Assembly: GCA_937926515.1 (NCBI GenBank)
Contig: CALAZZ010000102.1
Coordinates: forward strand, 1 to 30,274
Source: an uncultured Bacteroidales bacterium
GTDB taxonomy: Bacteria; Bacteroidota; Bacteroidia; Bacteroidales; F082
Length of the DNA stretch: 30,274 nucleotides
Direction: 5' to 3'
The first letter of the stretch is position 1. Each line of letters opens with the position of its first letter. A program made the translations under genes and the position numbers. Under the pieces are notes generated by a model. That model saw only the letters and a list, made by a program, of their open reading frames with translations. It did no database searches and was not told the origin of the DNA. Below, piece after piece: positions 13,607 through 21,840 of the stretch.

Positions 13607-14128
13607 ATGAAACCAATATTGTCATTATTTATCATCTTTATAGTATTTCAGTTTGCTCATGCTCAAGAAACCATCAATTGGATGTCATTTGAAGAAGCCG
13701 AGTACAAACAAGCACAGGAACAAAAAGCCGTTCTGGTTTTTATGCATACCGACTGGTGCGGCTGGTGCAAGCGCATGCAAAGAGAAACCTTCTCCAACCC
13801 AACCATTATCAGTTTTATCAATGAAAATTTTTACGCCATCGATCTGGATGCCGAAGGTGCTGATACCATCTTGTTTAAGGGTCAGACATTTGTCAATCAA
13901 AACCCTGGTCAAAAACGGCAATACCATGATCTGGCAAAGGTCTTGGCACAAGGACGCATGTCGTTCCCAACCGTAATCTATCTTGATAGTCAAATGAATG
14001 GGATAACTTCGGTACCCGGATTTTTTCCACCTGAAAAATTCGAACCTGTCATTAATTACTATGGTACCGGTGCGTACAGGCACTCCAACTGGGAAAGGTA
14101 CAAGGAGGAGTTTAACGGAAGCCTCTAA
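13607..14128 (+). CDS. Exported thioredoxin-fold protein
   Basis: This 173-residue protein has a signal peptide (1-19, cut after AHA) and a thioredoxin fold with active-site CGWC at residues 51-54 in FMHTDWCGWCKRM. The cis-proline motif SFPTVIYLD lies at about 119-127. The Trp-Cys-Gly-Trp-Cys-Lys-Arg-Met context is typical of DsbD/DUF255-like periplasmic reductases. It likely reduces or isomerises disulfides in the periplasm. Between the two motifs is an insert (GADTILFKGQTFVNQNPGQ) larger than in plain thioredoxin. It begins 5 bases after smpB and is presumably co-transcribed. Confidence 0.9.
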   Translation: MKPILSLFIIFIVFQFAHAQETINWMSFEEAEYKQAQEQKAVLVFMHTDWCGWCKRMQRETFSNPTIISFINENFYAIDLDAEGADTILFKGQTFVNQNPGQKRQYHDLAKVLAQGRMSFPTVIYLDSQMNGITSVPGFFPPEKFEPVINYYGTGAYRHSNWERYKEEFNGSL

Positions 14129-14154
14129 AGTGATCAAAACCTAAGGAATGAGCA

Positions 14155-14718
14155 CTAAAGGCCAATACCAAAACCTATCCTGATGGTGGGATTGGCATAA
14201 GGCGAATCAAATGTTTCATTCAGATTGAAAAGTACCAGAAAACTGGCATAGGACTTGGGTGAAAAGTATTGCCTGTAGCCGGCGCCGGCAAATACACTGT
14301 GAATAACAATACGGTCACGGTATTCTATTTCCCGCACAGCCCAATTGACAAATACCCGCTCATAACTTAGAAGTTCATATTCAGCATGCGCAAATAAACC
14401 TCTGTAAATGGCATAGTTGGTATAAGGGCCTCCGCCAAAATGGTGTGTATTGAACTTAAGCCAATCTTCGCGATAGCTGTAGAAATTATATGTGACACGA
14501 ATACCTGACTCCCAGGCAGGAGTAATGCGGTAACCAAGCTGGGGTGATAGTTGAATATTACTTGCATAGGAAGAAAAACTGAGTCCAAAACCACCTCCCA
14601 GCACCCACTTACTTTGAAAATCTTCTTCACCGATATACACCCTGCGCTGAGCCTGGGCTAAAGTGATGGAGATAAGCATCACCATGAAAATAATTATAGC
14701 TTTGCCTTGTTTGCCCAC
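14155..14718 (-). CDS. Outer-membrane beta-barrel-like protein
   Basis: This 187-residue protein has a signal peptide (about 1-23, ending TLAQA-Q). The mature part has alternating-pattern strands (WVLGGGFGLSFSSY, PQLGYRITPAWESGIRVTYNFY, HHFGGGPYTNYAIYRGLFAHAEYELL, IHSVFAGAGYRQYF, ASFLVLFNLN, PTIRIGFGIGL) as expected for an eight- to ten-strand barrel. Function unknown. The open frame begins with GTG at 14716-14718; the resulting Lys-containing start MGKQGKAIIIF suits a signal peptide better than the internal ATG. A promoter at 14755-14785 supports this. It is transcribed toward the thioredoxin gene (convergent, 26 bases apart). Confidence 0.8.
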   Translation of the reverse strand: MGKQGKAIIIFMVMLISITLAQAQRRVYIGEEDFQSKWVLGGGFGLSFSSYASNIQLSPQLGYRITPAWESGIRVTYNFYSYREDWLKFNTHHFGGGPYTNYAIYRGLFAHAEYELLSYERVFVNWAVREIEYRDRIVIHSVFAGAGYRQYFSPKSYASFLVLFNLNETFDSPYANPTIRIGFGIGL

Positions 14719-14754
14719 AGTTATATCTTTATAAAACCAAACACGAAAATACTA

Positions 14755-14785
14755 CAAATATATTGATGATAACATCCACCATCAA
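14755..14785 (-). promoter_or_regulatory. Promoter of the 14155-14718 barrel gene
   Basis: Read on the minus strand: TTG (14783-14785), 20 bases, TATATTTG (14755-14762). Confidence 0.55.
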
Positions 14786-14897
14786 TGATGTGGTTGAATG
14801 GAAGCTATATGTATTCCATGCATATTATATGATCAACAATTCACAATACAGTATCAACACAATAAAGTGCAATCAAATGCGTATTCAAATTGTTGAT

Positions 14898-14905
14898 TAA
14901 CTTTG
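14898..14905 (+). promoter_or_regulatory. -7 element of the beta-helix lipoprotein gene
   Basis: TAACTTTG matches the consensus and lies 29 bases before the ATG at 14935. It falls inside the upstream extension of the open frame, which argues against the TTG start at 14890. Confidence 0.5.
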
Positions 14906-14934
14906 CCGCCTTAAAAGTGAAAAAACACCTCCAT

Positions 14935-16419
14935 ATGGCTATAGGCCCGAAAATACAGATTGGTATAGTATTGTTGATCAGTGTAGTTCTGATTGCATTC
15001 AGCTCGTGTCGCAAACATGATGAGATCAGCACTGACAGCTCAGTTAAGCTGAGTTTCTCAGCTGATTCAGTCGTTTTCGATACGGTTTTCACCAGCCTGG
15101 GAACCATCACACTTCCATTGAAAGTGTATAATCGCAACAATGAACGTATCCAGATCGCATCCATATTGCTAAATAGTGGCAGCCAGTCTGTTTTTCGCGT
15201 AAATATTGACGGCACACCAGGCCTTGAAGTGAACAATGTTGAAATTGCCCCAAATGACAGTCTGTATATCTTTATCCGTGCCACCATCGACCCTCAGGAC
15301 CAATCAAACCCATTTGTGGTTGAGGATGATCTTATTTTCAACACCAATGGCAATGAGCAAAAAGTAAAACTCGTGGCTTGGGGCCAGGATGCGGTTTATA
15401 TATTGGCCGACAGACAGATACAAGGCTTTCCTCCTTTCAAAATAATCGCTGACAGTATGCAAACCACGGTTTGGACAGCAGATAAACCATTTGTGATCTA
15501 TGGCTATGCCTTGATCGACTCATACGGTGAACTGATAATCGAAGAGGGCGCCCGCATTCATTTTCATGATAAGTCCGGCCTCTGGGCCTTTGCCGATGGT
15601 GTGCTTAAAGTACGAGGATCACTTGAAAATCCGGTGATCTTTCAGGGCGACAGGTTGGATCAGGCCTATCGTAATATTCCCGGCCAATGGGACCGCATTT
15701 GGTTGATGGAAGGTCGGCAAGGCTATGATCATGAAATTGAATATGCCATCATCCGAAACGGATACATTGGCCTACAGGCTGAATCCTTCCTCAGACCTAC
15801 AGAAAATAAGGTAAGTATTCGAAACACCATCATCGAGAACCATTCAGGTATGGGCATTTATGCAGTTTTGTTTCATATCGATGCGGAAAATCTAGTTGTA
15901 GCCAATACCGGAAACTACACTATGGCACTTACAGGTGGTGGACTTTACGATTTCAGACATGCAACCATCGCAAATAATTGGGCAAATTCACCTAGAAATA
16001 ATCCTGCACTCCTGGTAAACAACTGGCTTCCTGACTCGCTCGGACCTGTAGCCATACCACTTCAATTCAATATTGGCAACAGCATCGTCCACGGGTCAAA
16101 CACAGAAGAGATTCAACTTGACTTTGTTGATGGAGCCGAAAAAACCTTCGTTTTTGACCATTGCAATGTTCGTACGCAACGGAATCTGATTGAATGGCCT
16201 GAATTTATTAATTGCACTTCCAATGAAAGCCCCAGGTACCGTAATTACCAGGCATTCAACTTCAGACCCGATACACTTTCACCTGTAATCGGACAGGGAA
16301 GCCACGAAATAGCAGCTTTGGTCCCATTTGACCTGGATGGTATAAATCGTACTTTCTCCCCTGATCTGGGTGCATACCAGTTTGTACCCATTACTGCTGA
16401 GGAAAAAAGAAGAAAATAG
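14935..16419 (+). CDS. Lipoprotein with right-handed beta-helix
   Basis: From the ATG at 14935 the protein has 494 residues and a lipoprotein signal (IVLLISVVLIAFSSC, Cys at 25). Residues about 35-165 form an Ig-like region (VVFDTVFTSLGTITLPLKVYN and IQIASILLNSGSQSVFRVNIDG). From about 185 a parallel beta-helix begins: LIIEEGARIHFHDKSGLWAFADGVLKVRGSLENPVIFQG, IEYAIIRNGYIGLQAES, VSIRNTIIENHSGMGIYA, AENLVVANTGNYTMAL. The C-terminus carries SHEIAALVPFDLDG...DLGAYQF, the usual ending of Bacteroidota beta-helix surface proteins. Role probably carbohydrate or surface interaction; no catalytic residues identified. The kinase gene follows after 6 bases. Confidence 0.87.
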   Translation: MAIGPKIQIGIVLLISVVLIAFSSCRKHDEISTDSSVKLSFSADSVVFDTVFTSLGTITLPLKVYNRNNERIQIASILLNSGSQSVFRVNIDGTPGLEVNNVEIAPNDSLYIFIRATIDPQDQSNPFVVEDDLIFNTNGNEQKVKLVAWGQDAVYILADRQIQGFPPFKIIADSMQTTVWTADKPFVIYGYALIDSYGELIIEEGARIHFHDKSGLWAFADGVLKVRGSLENPVIFQGDRLDQAYRNIPGQWDRIWLMEGRQGYDHEIEYAIIRNGYIGLQAESFLRPTENKVSIRNTIIENHSGMGIYAVLFHIDAENLVVANTGNYTMALTGGGLYDFRHATIANNWANSPRNNPALLVNNWLPDSLGPVAIPLQFNIGNSIVHGSNTEEIQLDFVDGAEKTFVFDHCNVRTQRNLIEWPEFINCTSNESPRYRNYQAFNFRPDTLSPVIGQGSHEIAALVPFDLDGINRTFSPDLGAYQFVPITAEEKRRK

Positions 16420-16425
16420 TGCACC

Positions 16426-16932
16426 ATGGTCATAGGTATTGGCGGAGTGAGCACAGCGGGTAAAACAACATTGACCGCACTTTTGAAAGGATATATCAAA
16501 GATAAAAGAATCAGTACAATATGTCAGGATGATTATGTGCTGCCCACATCAAGCATCCCAAAAATAAATGACAGGGTCAATTGGGAACACCCGGACTCAA
16601 TAGACCATAGTAAGTTTCGCCAGGCAATACTTGATGATGCAAGGTCAAATGATATTGTGATCGCTGAAGGATTGATGGTTTTTTTCGATGAATCAACTCG
16701 CAAGCTATTCGACAAACTGATTTATATTGAAATTGATTTCCAAACATTTAAGTCGAGAAAATCAATTGACAAACGCTGGGGGTTTGAGCCCAATTGGTAT
16801 ATTCAACATATTTGGGACAGTTTTAAAACATATGGCCAAATTCCAGAAAATCATGATGCTGAATATCTCATAATTGATGGCACAATACCTTTTGAAACAA
16901 ATATCATCGCCAATTATCTCAATAGAAAATAA
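16426..16932 (+). CDS. Nicotinamide riboside/uridine kinase-like P-loop protein
   Basis: This 168-residue protein has Walker A GGVSTAGKTT (residues 6-15), QDDYVLP (about 34-40), WEHPDSID (about 53-60), IAEGLMVFF (the Walker B-like strand) and a closing YLIIDGT. That order resembles nicotinamide riboside kinases (QDDFF, EGFLLF, YLDGT) and the related uridine kinases. It probably phosphorylates a nucleoside or riboside; the substrate cannot be decided by eye. The ATG at 16426 is six bases after the lipoprotein stop and its TAA is followed one base later by the GTG of the HD gene, so the two are translationally linked. Confidence 0.75.
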   Translation: MVIGIGGVSTAGKTTLTALLKGYIKDKRISTICQDDYVLPTSSIPKINDRVNWEHPDSIDHSKFRQAILDDARSNDIVIAEGLMVFFDESTRKLFDKLIYIEIDFQTFKSRKSIDKRWGFEPNWYIQHIWDSFKTYGQIPENHDAEYLIIDGTIPFETNIIANYLNRK

Positions 16933-16933
16933 C

Positions 16934-17596
16934 GTGAATAGAAATAGCGAACCCATACTGATCAAACAAACCAAAGAATTTGTGCGTAAACATCTCGAAC
17001 ATGCTGAAGGGGGCCACGACTGGTGGCATATTGTACGGGTTCATCGCAATGCTTTAAATCTTGCAGAAAAATATGAGGTGAATTACCTTGTTATTGAACT
17101 GGCAGCCCTGTTGCATGACATTGCTGATCCAAAGTTTCACCATGGTAATGAAGAAACAGGCCCCAATCTGGCAACCGACTTCCTGCGCAGACAGGATGTG
17201 GATGAAATTGTAGTCAATGAGGTTGAATACATAATCCGTCACATGTCATTCAAAAATACCTTTTCGTTTTCAGGCAATAAATCTCTCGAATTTCAAATCG
17301 TTGAAGATGCTGACCGCCTGGATGCCATTGGTGCCATCGGTGTTGCCCGTGCATTTAGTTTTGGCGGCTATAAACTTCGACCCTTCTATGACCCTGATGT
17401 CCCCCCTGCCCAATTCACCAATAGCGAAAAATATAAAGCAAGTACTTCCCCCACAATCAATCATTTTTACGAGAAACTGCTGCTAATTAAGGATATGATG
17501 AATACTGATGAAGCAAAAGCTATGGCTGAAAAAAGGCACCTGTTCATGCTCCGCTTCCTGGATGAGTTCTATAGTGAATGGGAAGGCCAATCTTAA
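16934..17596 (+). CDS. HD-domain phosphohydrolase
   Basis: This 220-residue protein carries the HD metal site in order: His at 32 (GGHDWWHIVRV), HD at 61-62 (LLHDIADPKFHH), and Asp in VEDADRLDAIGAIGVARAF. The last block, with the preceding VNEVEYIIRHMSF, is typical of the YedJ-like HD hydrolases, thought to act on nucleotides or related phosphates. Start chosen: GTG at 16934-16936, one base after the kinase stop; the frame is open to an ATG at 16874, but that would overlap the kinase by 59 bases and adds a non-conserved lead. Pairing with a nucleoside-kinase-like gene hints at a shared nucleotide-salvage or clean-up function. Confidence 0.85.
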   Translation: MNRNSEPILIKQTKEFVRKHLEHAEGGHDWWHIVRVHRNALNLAEKYEVNYLVIELAALLHDIADPKFHHGNEETGPNLATDFLRRQDVDEIVVNEVEYIIRHMSFKNTFSFSGNKSLEFQIVEDADRLDAIGAIGVARAFSFGGYKLRPFYDPDVPPAQFTNSEKYKASTSPTINHFYEKLLLIKDMMNTDEAKAMAEKRHLFMLRFLDEFYSEWEGQS

Positions 17597-17683
17597 AACT
17601 TACCTTTTATTGGGTCAATATCCATCATTGATTTTTTCATTCATATTCGGTTGTGATCAAAAATATCGTACTTGCAATAAAGC

Positions 17684-17691
17684 TATATTTG
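17684..17691 (+). promoter_or_regulatory. -7 element before the DUF3298 gene
   Basis: TATATTTG, 125 bases before the ATG at 17817. No good -33 element at the right spacing. The rest of 17597-17816 holds nothing I can identify. Confidence 0.35.
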
Positions 17692-17816
17692 CAGCTTGAA
17701 TCTTTTCCAATATGTTCTGTGCAAAAATGAATATGTGCTCTGTGTCAAACATTTATGTATTTTCCAGATCATACTTATAAATCTTCAAATAGAAAATGAG
17801 CAGTAAATTCAAACCT

Positions 17817-18881
17817 ATGAACAAAATAATAAACTTATGCCTGTTCCTGCTTTTTACAAATGCACTGACGGCACAATCATTCTATGAAAGGTATGGTGCT
17901 GAAACAGAAAGCTATATCCTAAATATGCATCTAATCAATACCCTTGATCAACTCAGTGCTATTCTCTATAGTGTAGACAAGCAATCGAATTCAATTTTGC
18001 GATATGACTTAACAGGCCAGCTTACAAAGGATGGTGCATGCGCTTTAAAAACTTATGACGATAGTGATATTACCTTCACCGGTCTTTTGGAGGGGCACGA
18101 ATTAAAATTAGAATCCAAGAACTTTGGCAACAATGCTGCAATTCGATTTTATCCTGCCTATCCTGAAGGAAGTGTTAAAATGTCATACACCCATAAAAAA
18201 TCAACGGCCAAACTGAACGACGAAAACATATTTTCCCCCAGCGCCGGTACTGAAACAGCCTTATTACTTCCAGAGAATAATCGTCCGTTATCATCTTTGC
18301 TCCTGGGTTTTTATCGGATTGATAATAGTGACGATCTTTCACCCGAAGAACTAATCAATCAGGAGCATTCAAAATTTTTTGAGCAATACAGAAGGCTCAA
18401 TGCCGATTTGGAAGGCCATTCCGCATCACTAAACTGGGAACGGTCACAACACCTTCAGGTCTTGATGAATGATGCCGGGATACTATGCATTGAGAAGGCA
18501 AGCTATGCATTCACCGGAGGAGCCCATGGGCTCACAAATGTGCAATATATCATAGCTGACATTCAACGAGGCGCACATTTGTCGACAGAGGATATTTTTA
18601 AAGAAGGCTATGAGAGAGAATTAGCGCCGATATTGACAGCCAAAGTGAGAGCGCGTTACGCTATACCGAGTGAGCAAAGTTTGACCGAAGCAGGTTTATT
18701 TATTGATTATGTGGAACCAAACCAAAATATTTATGTCACATTTCAGGGTATTGGTTTTTATTTCAACAACTACGACATAGCACCCTATGCCATGGGACAT
18801 ACTGATATATTTTTTCAGTTTAAAGAAATAAAGCATTTAATAAAACCTGATTCCATCGTGAATGTTTTATTAGCTGAATGA
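17817..18881 (+). CDS. Exported DUF3298-type protein
   Basis: Starting at the ATG at 17817, the 354-residue protein has a signal peptide (MNKIINLCLFLLFTNALTA, cut before Q). The C-terminal half has the hallmark YAFTGGAHGLTNVQYIIAD followed by TEDIFKEGYERELAPILTAKVRARY and GIGFYFNNYDIAPYAMGH, which matches the DUF3298 (RsiV-like) domain found in periplasmic and anti-sigma proteins. The N-terminal half is less conserved. An ATG at 17796 is also in frame, but the signal peptide is better formed from 17817. Monocistronic, 51 bases before the transporter gene. The function of this family outside RsiV is unclear. Confidence 0.75.
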   Translation: MNKIINLCLFLLFTNALTAQSFYERYGAETESYILNMHLINTLDQLSAILYSVDKQSNSILRYDLTGQLTKDGACALKTYDDSDITFTGLLEGHELKLESKNFGNNAAIRFYPAYPEGSVKMSYTHKKSTAKLNDENIFSPSAGTETALLLPENNRPLSSLLLGFYRIDNSDDLSPEELINQEHSKFFEQYRRLNADLEGHSASLNWERSQHLQVLMNDAGILCIEKASYAFTGGAHGLTNVQYIIADIQRGAHLSTEDIFKEGYERELAPILTAKVRARYAIPSEQSLTEAGLFIDYVEPNQNIYVTFQGIGFYFNNYDIAPYAMGHTDIFFQFKEIKHLIKPDSIVNVLLAE

Positions 18882-18932
18882 ACCGGAAAACCAAAGTAGT
18901 GCAGGCATTAAATTCATTATTTTCATTGTTTT

Positions 18933-20642
18933 ATGAATGTCCTGAATATTATATATAGCCTTTTGGTAATACTTGGAGCGCTTGCTTTCTTCCTCTTTGG
19001 TATGAAGCTCATGAGTGAGTCCTTGCAAAAATTGGCAGGTGCAAAAATGCGAAAGTATTTAACTGCCATCACAGCCAATCCCTGGAAGGGAATGGCAACC
19101 GGTTTTTTGATGACCATCATTCTACAATCTTCATCAGCTTCCACTGTGATGCTGATCGGCTTCGTTAATGCAGGTCTTATATCTGTATTAGAATCAGTAG
19201 GTTTAATTATTGGAGCCAATATTGGTACCACATTAACAGCTTGGATTATAACATTTTTTGGATTTAGTTTCAATATTAAGCTATTTCTGCTACCTCTGAT
19301 TGCCTTATCAATACCATTATATTTCATTACAAGTTCAAAGCGTAAATCAGTTGCCGAGTTTGTAATGGGATTCGCCATCTTGTTTTTTGGTTTACAGTTT
19401 TTACGCGAGGCTTTACCTGCTGTAAATATTGACTCTAATATCATAACCTATCTCACTTCCAGGGAAGTTCATGGCTTTAGCTCATTATTATTGATCGCAC
19501 TGGCAAGTTTTGCAATAACCTTGATCATACAGTCATCCACCGCTGCCATTACGCTCACAATGGTACTATTCAGCGACGGTTATATAAGTTTTGATGTGGC
19601 AGGCGCCATGATCATAGGTCAAAATATAGGTACAACCATAACGGCAAATATAGCAGCTCTGGTTGCAAATAGAAAGGCTAAGCGAGCAGCAATGATTCAT
19701 CTGCTGTTTAATTTAATTGGTGCCTTGATCTTCATCCCCTTTTTCAATTCCTTTGTCTGGGCAATAGATCGCTTTGGTAATTTGTTGCTCGCCTTGGACA
19801 TGATTGGCCAAAACGTATTAAACCCACTTAAAATCAGTATTTTTCATTCCGGGTTCAATATTATTGTAATGCTTATTCTGGTGTGGTTTGTCAATGGCCT
19901 GGTCATTATTTCCAGGTGGTTGCTTCCAGTTTTGGAAAATGAAGGTAAAGATCATAAACTTTCTTATGATGACAGATTTGTAGTTTCAGTTCCTGAGATT
20001 TCTTTAGCCAACGTATCAGGAGAGCTCAACCAAATGGCTTCCAATGTGGTACGTATGTACAAATTAGTTCCACAAATATTACTCGAAAAAGACCCTGAAA
20101 GTTATGAGATCATCTACCATGAGCTGAAACGTATGGAGCATGAAACCGACAAGCTTGAATCCGATATCATGAACTACCTTTCAAAAATATCTGAAAACAA
20201 GCTCAGTAGTGAAGGCTCAAAACTGGTGCATACCATGCTGGCAATAGTCCATAACCTTGAAAGTATAGCTGATGTATGCTTTAAAATGTCACGTGTAATC
20301 GATAATAAAAACAAGCAAAAAGTATGGTTTAATCAAGAGCAACGAAACCATTTGTCCGAATTATTTAATAACGTAATGGACGCTTTCAACATCATGAGCG
20401 AAGGTCTGCAAAAACCAGAGCAACTTGACAAACAGCGAGCAGACGCCATCGAATCACTGATCAATGAAAAACGTCGTCAATTCATCGAACAGCACCTGAT
20501 TGATTTAAAAGACGCTAAATATCATCTCAGATCTGGCAACTTCTATCAGCAGCTGATTGTCTATAGTGAAAAAATTGCAGATCATATTCATAGTGTGAAT
20601 GAAGACCTTTACAGCTACTACCACAAGAAAAATACAGTCTAG
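18933..20642 (+). CDS. Na/Pi cotransporter with PhoU-like C-terminus
   Basis: This 569-residue protein has about eight membrane segments in residues 1-330 and two inverted copies of the transport signature: QSSSASTVM with GANIGTT (about 65-98), and QSSTAAITL with GQNIGTT (about 196-232). These are diagnostic for the Na+/phosphate (NptA/PNaS) family. Residues about 345-560 are helical and PhoU-like (ELNQMASNVVRMYKL, HELKRMEHETDKLESDIMNYL, NLESIADVCFKMSR, YSEKIADHIHSVNEDLY), presumably a regulatory domain. It imports phosphate using the sodium gradient. Convergent with nusB, 49 bases apart, with no clear shared terminator. Confidence 0.93.
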   Translation: MNVLNIIYSLLVILGALAFFLFGMKLMSESLQKLAGAKMRKYLTAITANPWKGMATGFLMTIILQSSSASTVMLIGFVNAGLISVLESVGLIIGANIGTTLTAWIITFFGFSFNIKLFLLPLIALSIPLYFITSSKRKSVAEFVMGFAILFFGLQFLREALPAVNIDSNIITYLTSREVHGFSSLLLIALASFAITLIIQSSTAAITLTMVLFSDGYISFDVAGAMIIGQNIGTTITANIAALVANRKAKRAAMIHLLFNLIGALIFIPFFNSFVWAIDRFGNLLLALDMIGQNVLNPLKISIFHSGFNIIVMLILVWFVNGLVIISRWLLPVLENEGKDHKLSYDDRFVVSVPEISLANVSGELNQMASNVVRMYKLVPQILLEKDPESYEIIYHELKRMEHETDKLESDIMNYLSKISENKLSSEGSKLVHTMLAIVHNLESIADVCFKMSRVIDNKNKQKVWFNQEQRNHLSELFNNVMDAFNIMSEGLQKPEQLDKQRADAIESLINEKRRQFIEQHLIDLKDAKYHLRSGNFYQQLIVYSEKIADHIHSVNEDLYSYYHKKNTV

Positions 20643-20691
20643 TTGCGATTGAGCCTAATAAGGTTTACCAATTGGAATTAAATCAATTGAA

Positions 20692-21651
20692 TTACTCCAA
20701 AAGCCCTCTTCCTGTCTTAACAATACGGCCACTTGCCTTAAACTCATGAATAAGTTTATCCAGAATTCCGTTAACAAAAACTTTTGAACGGGAAGAGCTG
20801 AAATACTTCGAAATATCTATATATTCATTCAGCGATACCTTTACAGGAATGTTTGTAAAATAAATCAACTCAGCTAAAGCCATTTTTAAAATGAGCATAT
20901 CCATAACTGCAATGCGCTCTTTCTCCCAATTGGACGTAGCTGATGCAATAATTTGCTCATAATCAGATGAATTCATAATTGTTTCCCGAAAAAGTTTCTT
21001 TACAAAAACAAGGTCCTCATTAGTTTCATCCAGTGCAGTTCTGAATATGGGTGGTATAATGCCATTTACCTCAAATTCCGGTTCCATAAATTTTACAAAT
21101 CTGACAATCAGGTATGAAACCAGGTGGTAATCATCAACAAAATAAATGCTTTTTTCTTCATAATAAGATTGAAGCAATTCAAAATCAGTAAAAAGCCTTT
21201 CAGCAACAAGCATGATAAATTTCTTATCAGCACCTAGTGTATCCTGATCAGACTCCATATAATGCGCATACTCTTTTGATTCACGCAAAAGATTGTAAAA
21301 TTTTCGGACCATCTCCTGCTCAGCACCCCAATTTACTTTATATAAGTTTTCTTTTGCCTGAAAATCTTTGTTCTGAGCTATTTTAGCAATCACCCTATTA
21401 TTGACGAATCGCATATTTGGAGTAAGATCATCAACAGTTGGGAAGTGCTTCTTACGGTTTTCAATAATACGCTGCTCAGCAAAACGAACTGTTTCAATTA
21501 AAAACGATAACTGATAAATAAATAACTCGTGGAGTTTATTGATACTAAGCAATAACTGTTTTTCACCATTGTCAAGGCTGTTATTGCCTGATTGAAAGTA
21601 TGCATATAATGCCTGTAATACCTTGACTCTTAGATGCCTTCTGCTTAGCAT
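20692..21651 (-). CDS. nusB: Transcription antitermination factor NusB
   Basis: This 319-residue protein begins MLSRRHLRVKVLQALYAY, the NusB opening, and ends with the NusB-domain core (SNWEKERIAVMDMLILKMALAELIYF, NEYIDISKYFSSSRSKVFVNGILDKL). Classical NusB is about 140 residues; the insert and extension between these blocks is normal for Bacteroidota NusB. NusB with NusE forms the antitermination complex on rRNA operons. A good promoter (21693-21723) lies 42 bases upstream. The yajC and coaE genes that often follow nusB in this phylum are absent here. Confidence 0.93.
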   Translation of the reverse strand: MLSRRHLRVKVLQALYAYFQSGNNSLDNGEKQLLLSINKLHELFIYQLSFLIETVRFAEQRIIENRKKHFPTVDDLTPNMRFVNNRVIAKIAQNKDFQAKENLYKVNWGAEQEMVRKFYNLLRESKEYAHYMESDQDTLGADKKFIMLVAERLFTDFELLQSYYEEKSIYFVDDYHLVSYLIVRFVKFMEPEFEVNGIIPPIFRTALDETNEDLVFVKKLFRETIMNSSDYEQIIASATSNWEKERIAVMDMLILKMALAELIYFTNIPVKVSLNEYIDISKYFSSSRSKVFVNGILDKLIHEFKASGRIVKTGRGLLE

Positions 21652-21692
21652 TTTGTGTATTGAAAGGAACTTGATTAGTTATTATTGCTCAG

Positions 21693-21723
21693 CAAAGGTA
21701 GAAATAAGCCAGATTATTCAAAA
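21693..21723 (-). promoter_or_regulatory. Promoter of nusB
   Basis: Read on the minus strand: TTTTG (21719-21723), 18 bases, TACCTTTG (21693-21700). Confidence 0.6.
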
Positions 21724-21840
21724 CATTTACTTCACATAGATCGAATAAAACTGGTATCAGTGATCCAAAAGGATTTTTTTTACAATAAATGAAGAGTTGC
21801 TGCCCAACCTTTTACAAAAAATATGCTGCTTATCACAATA

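Noticed and set aside
14841..15287. 148-codon open frame opposite the beta-helix lipoprotein
   Set aside because: Antisense to a recognisable lipoprotein signal and Ig-like region; low-complexity Ser/Leu composition typical of a shadow frame.
21763..21781. ATCC-AAAA-GGAT followed by eight T, terminator-like on the plus strand
   Set aside because: Only a four-base stem, and no plus-strand gene ends nearby; both neighbours are on the minus strand.
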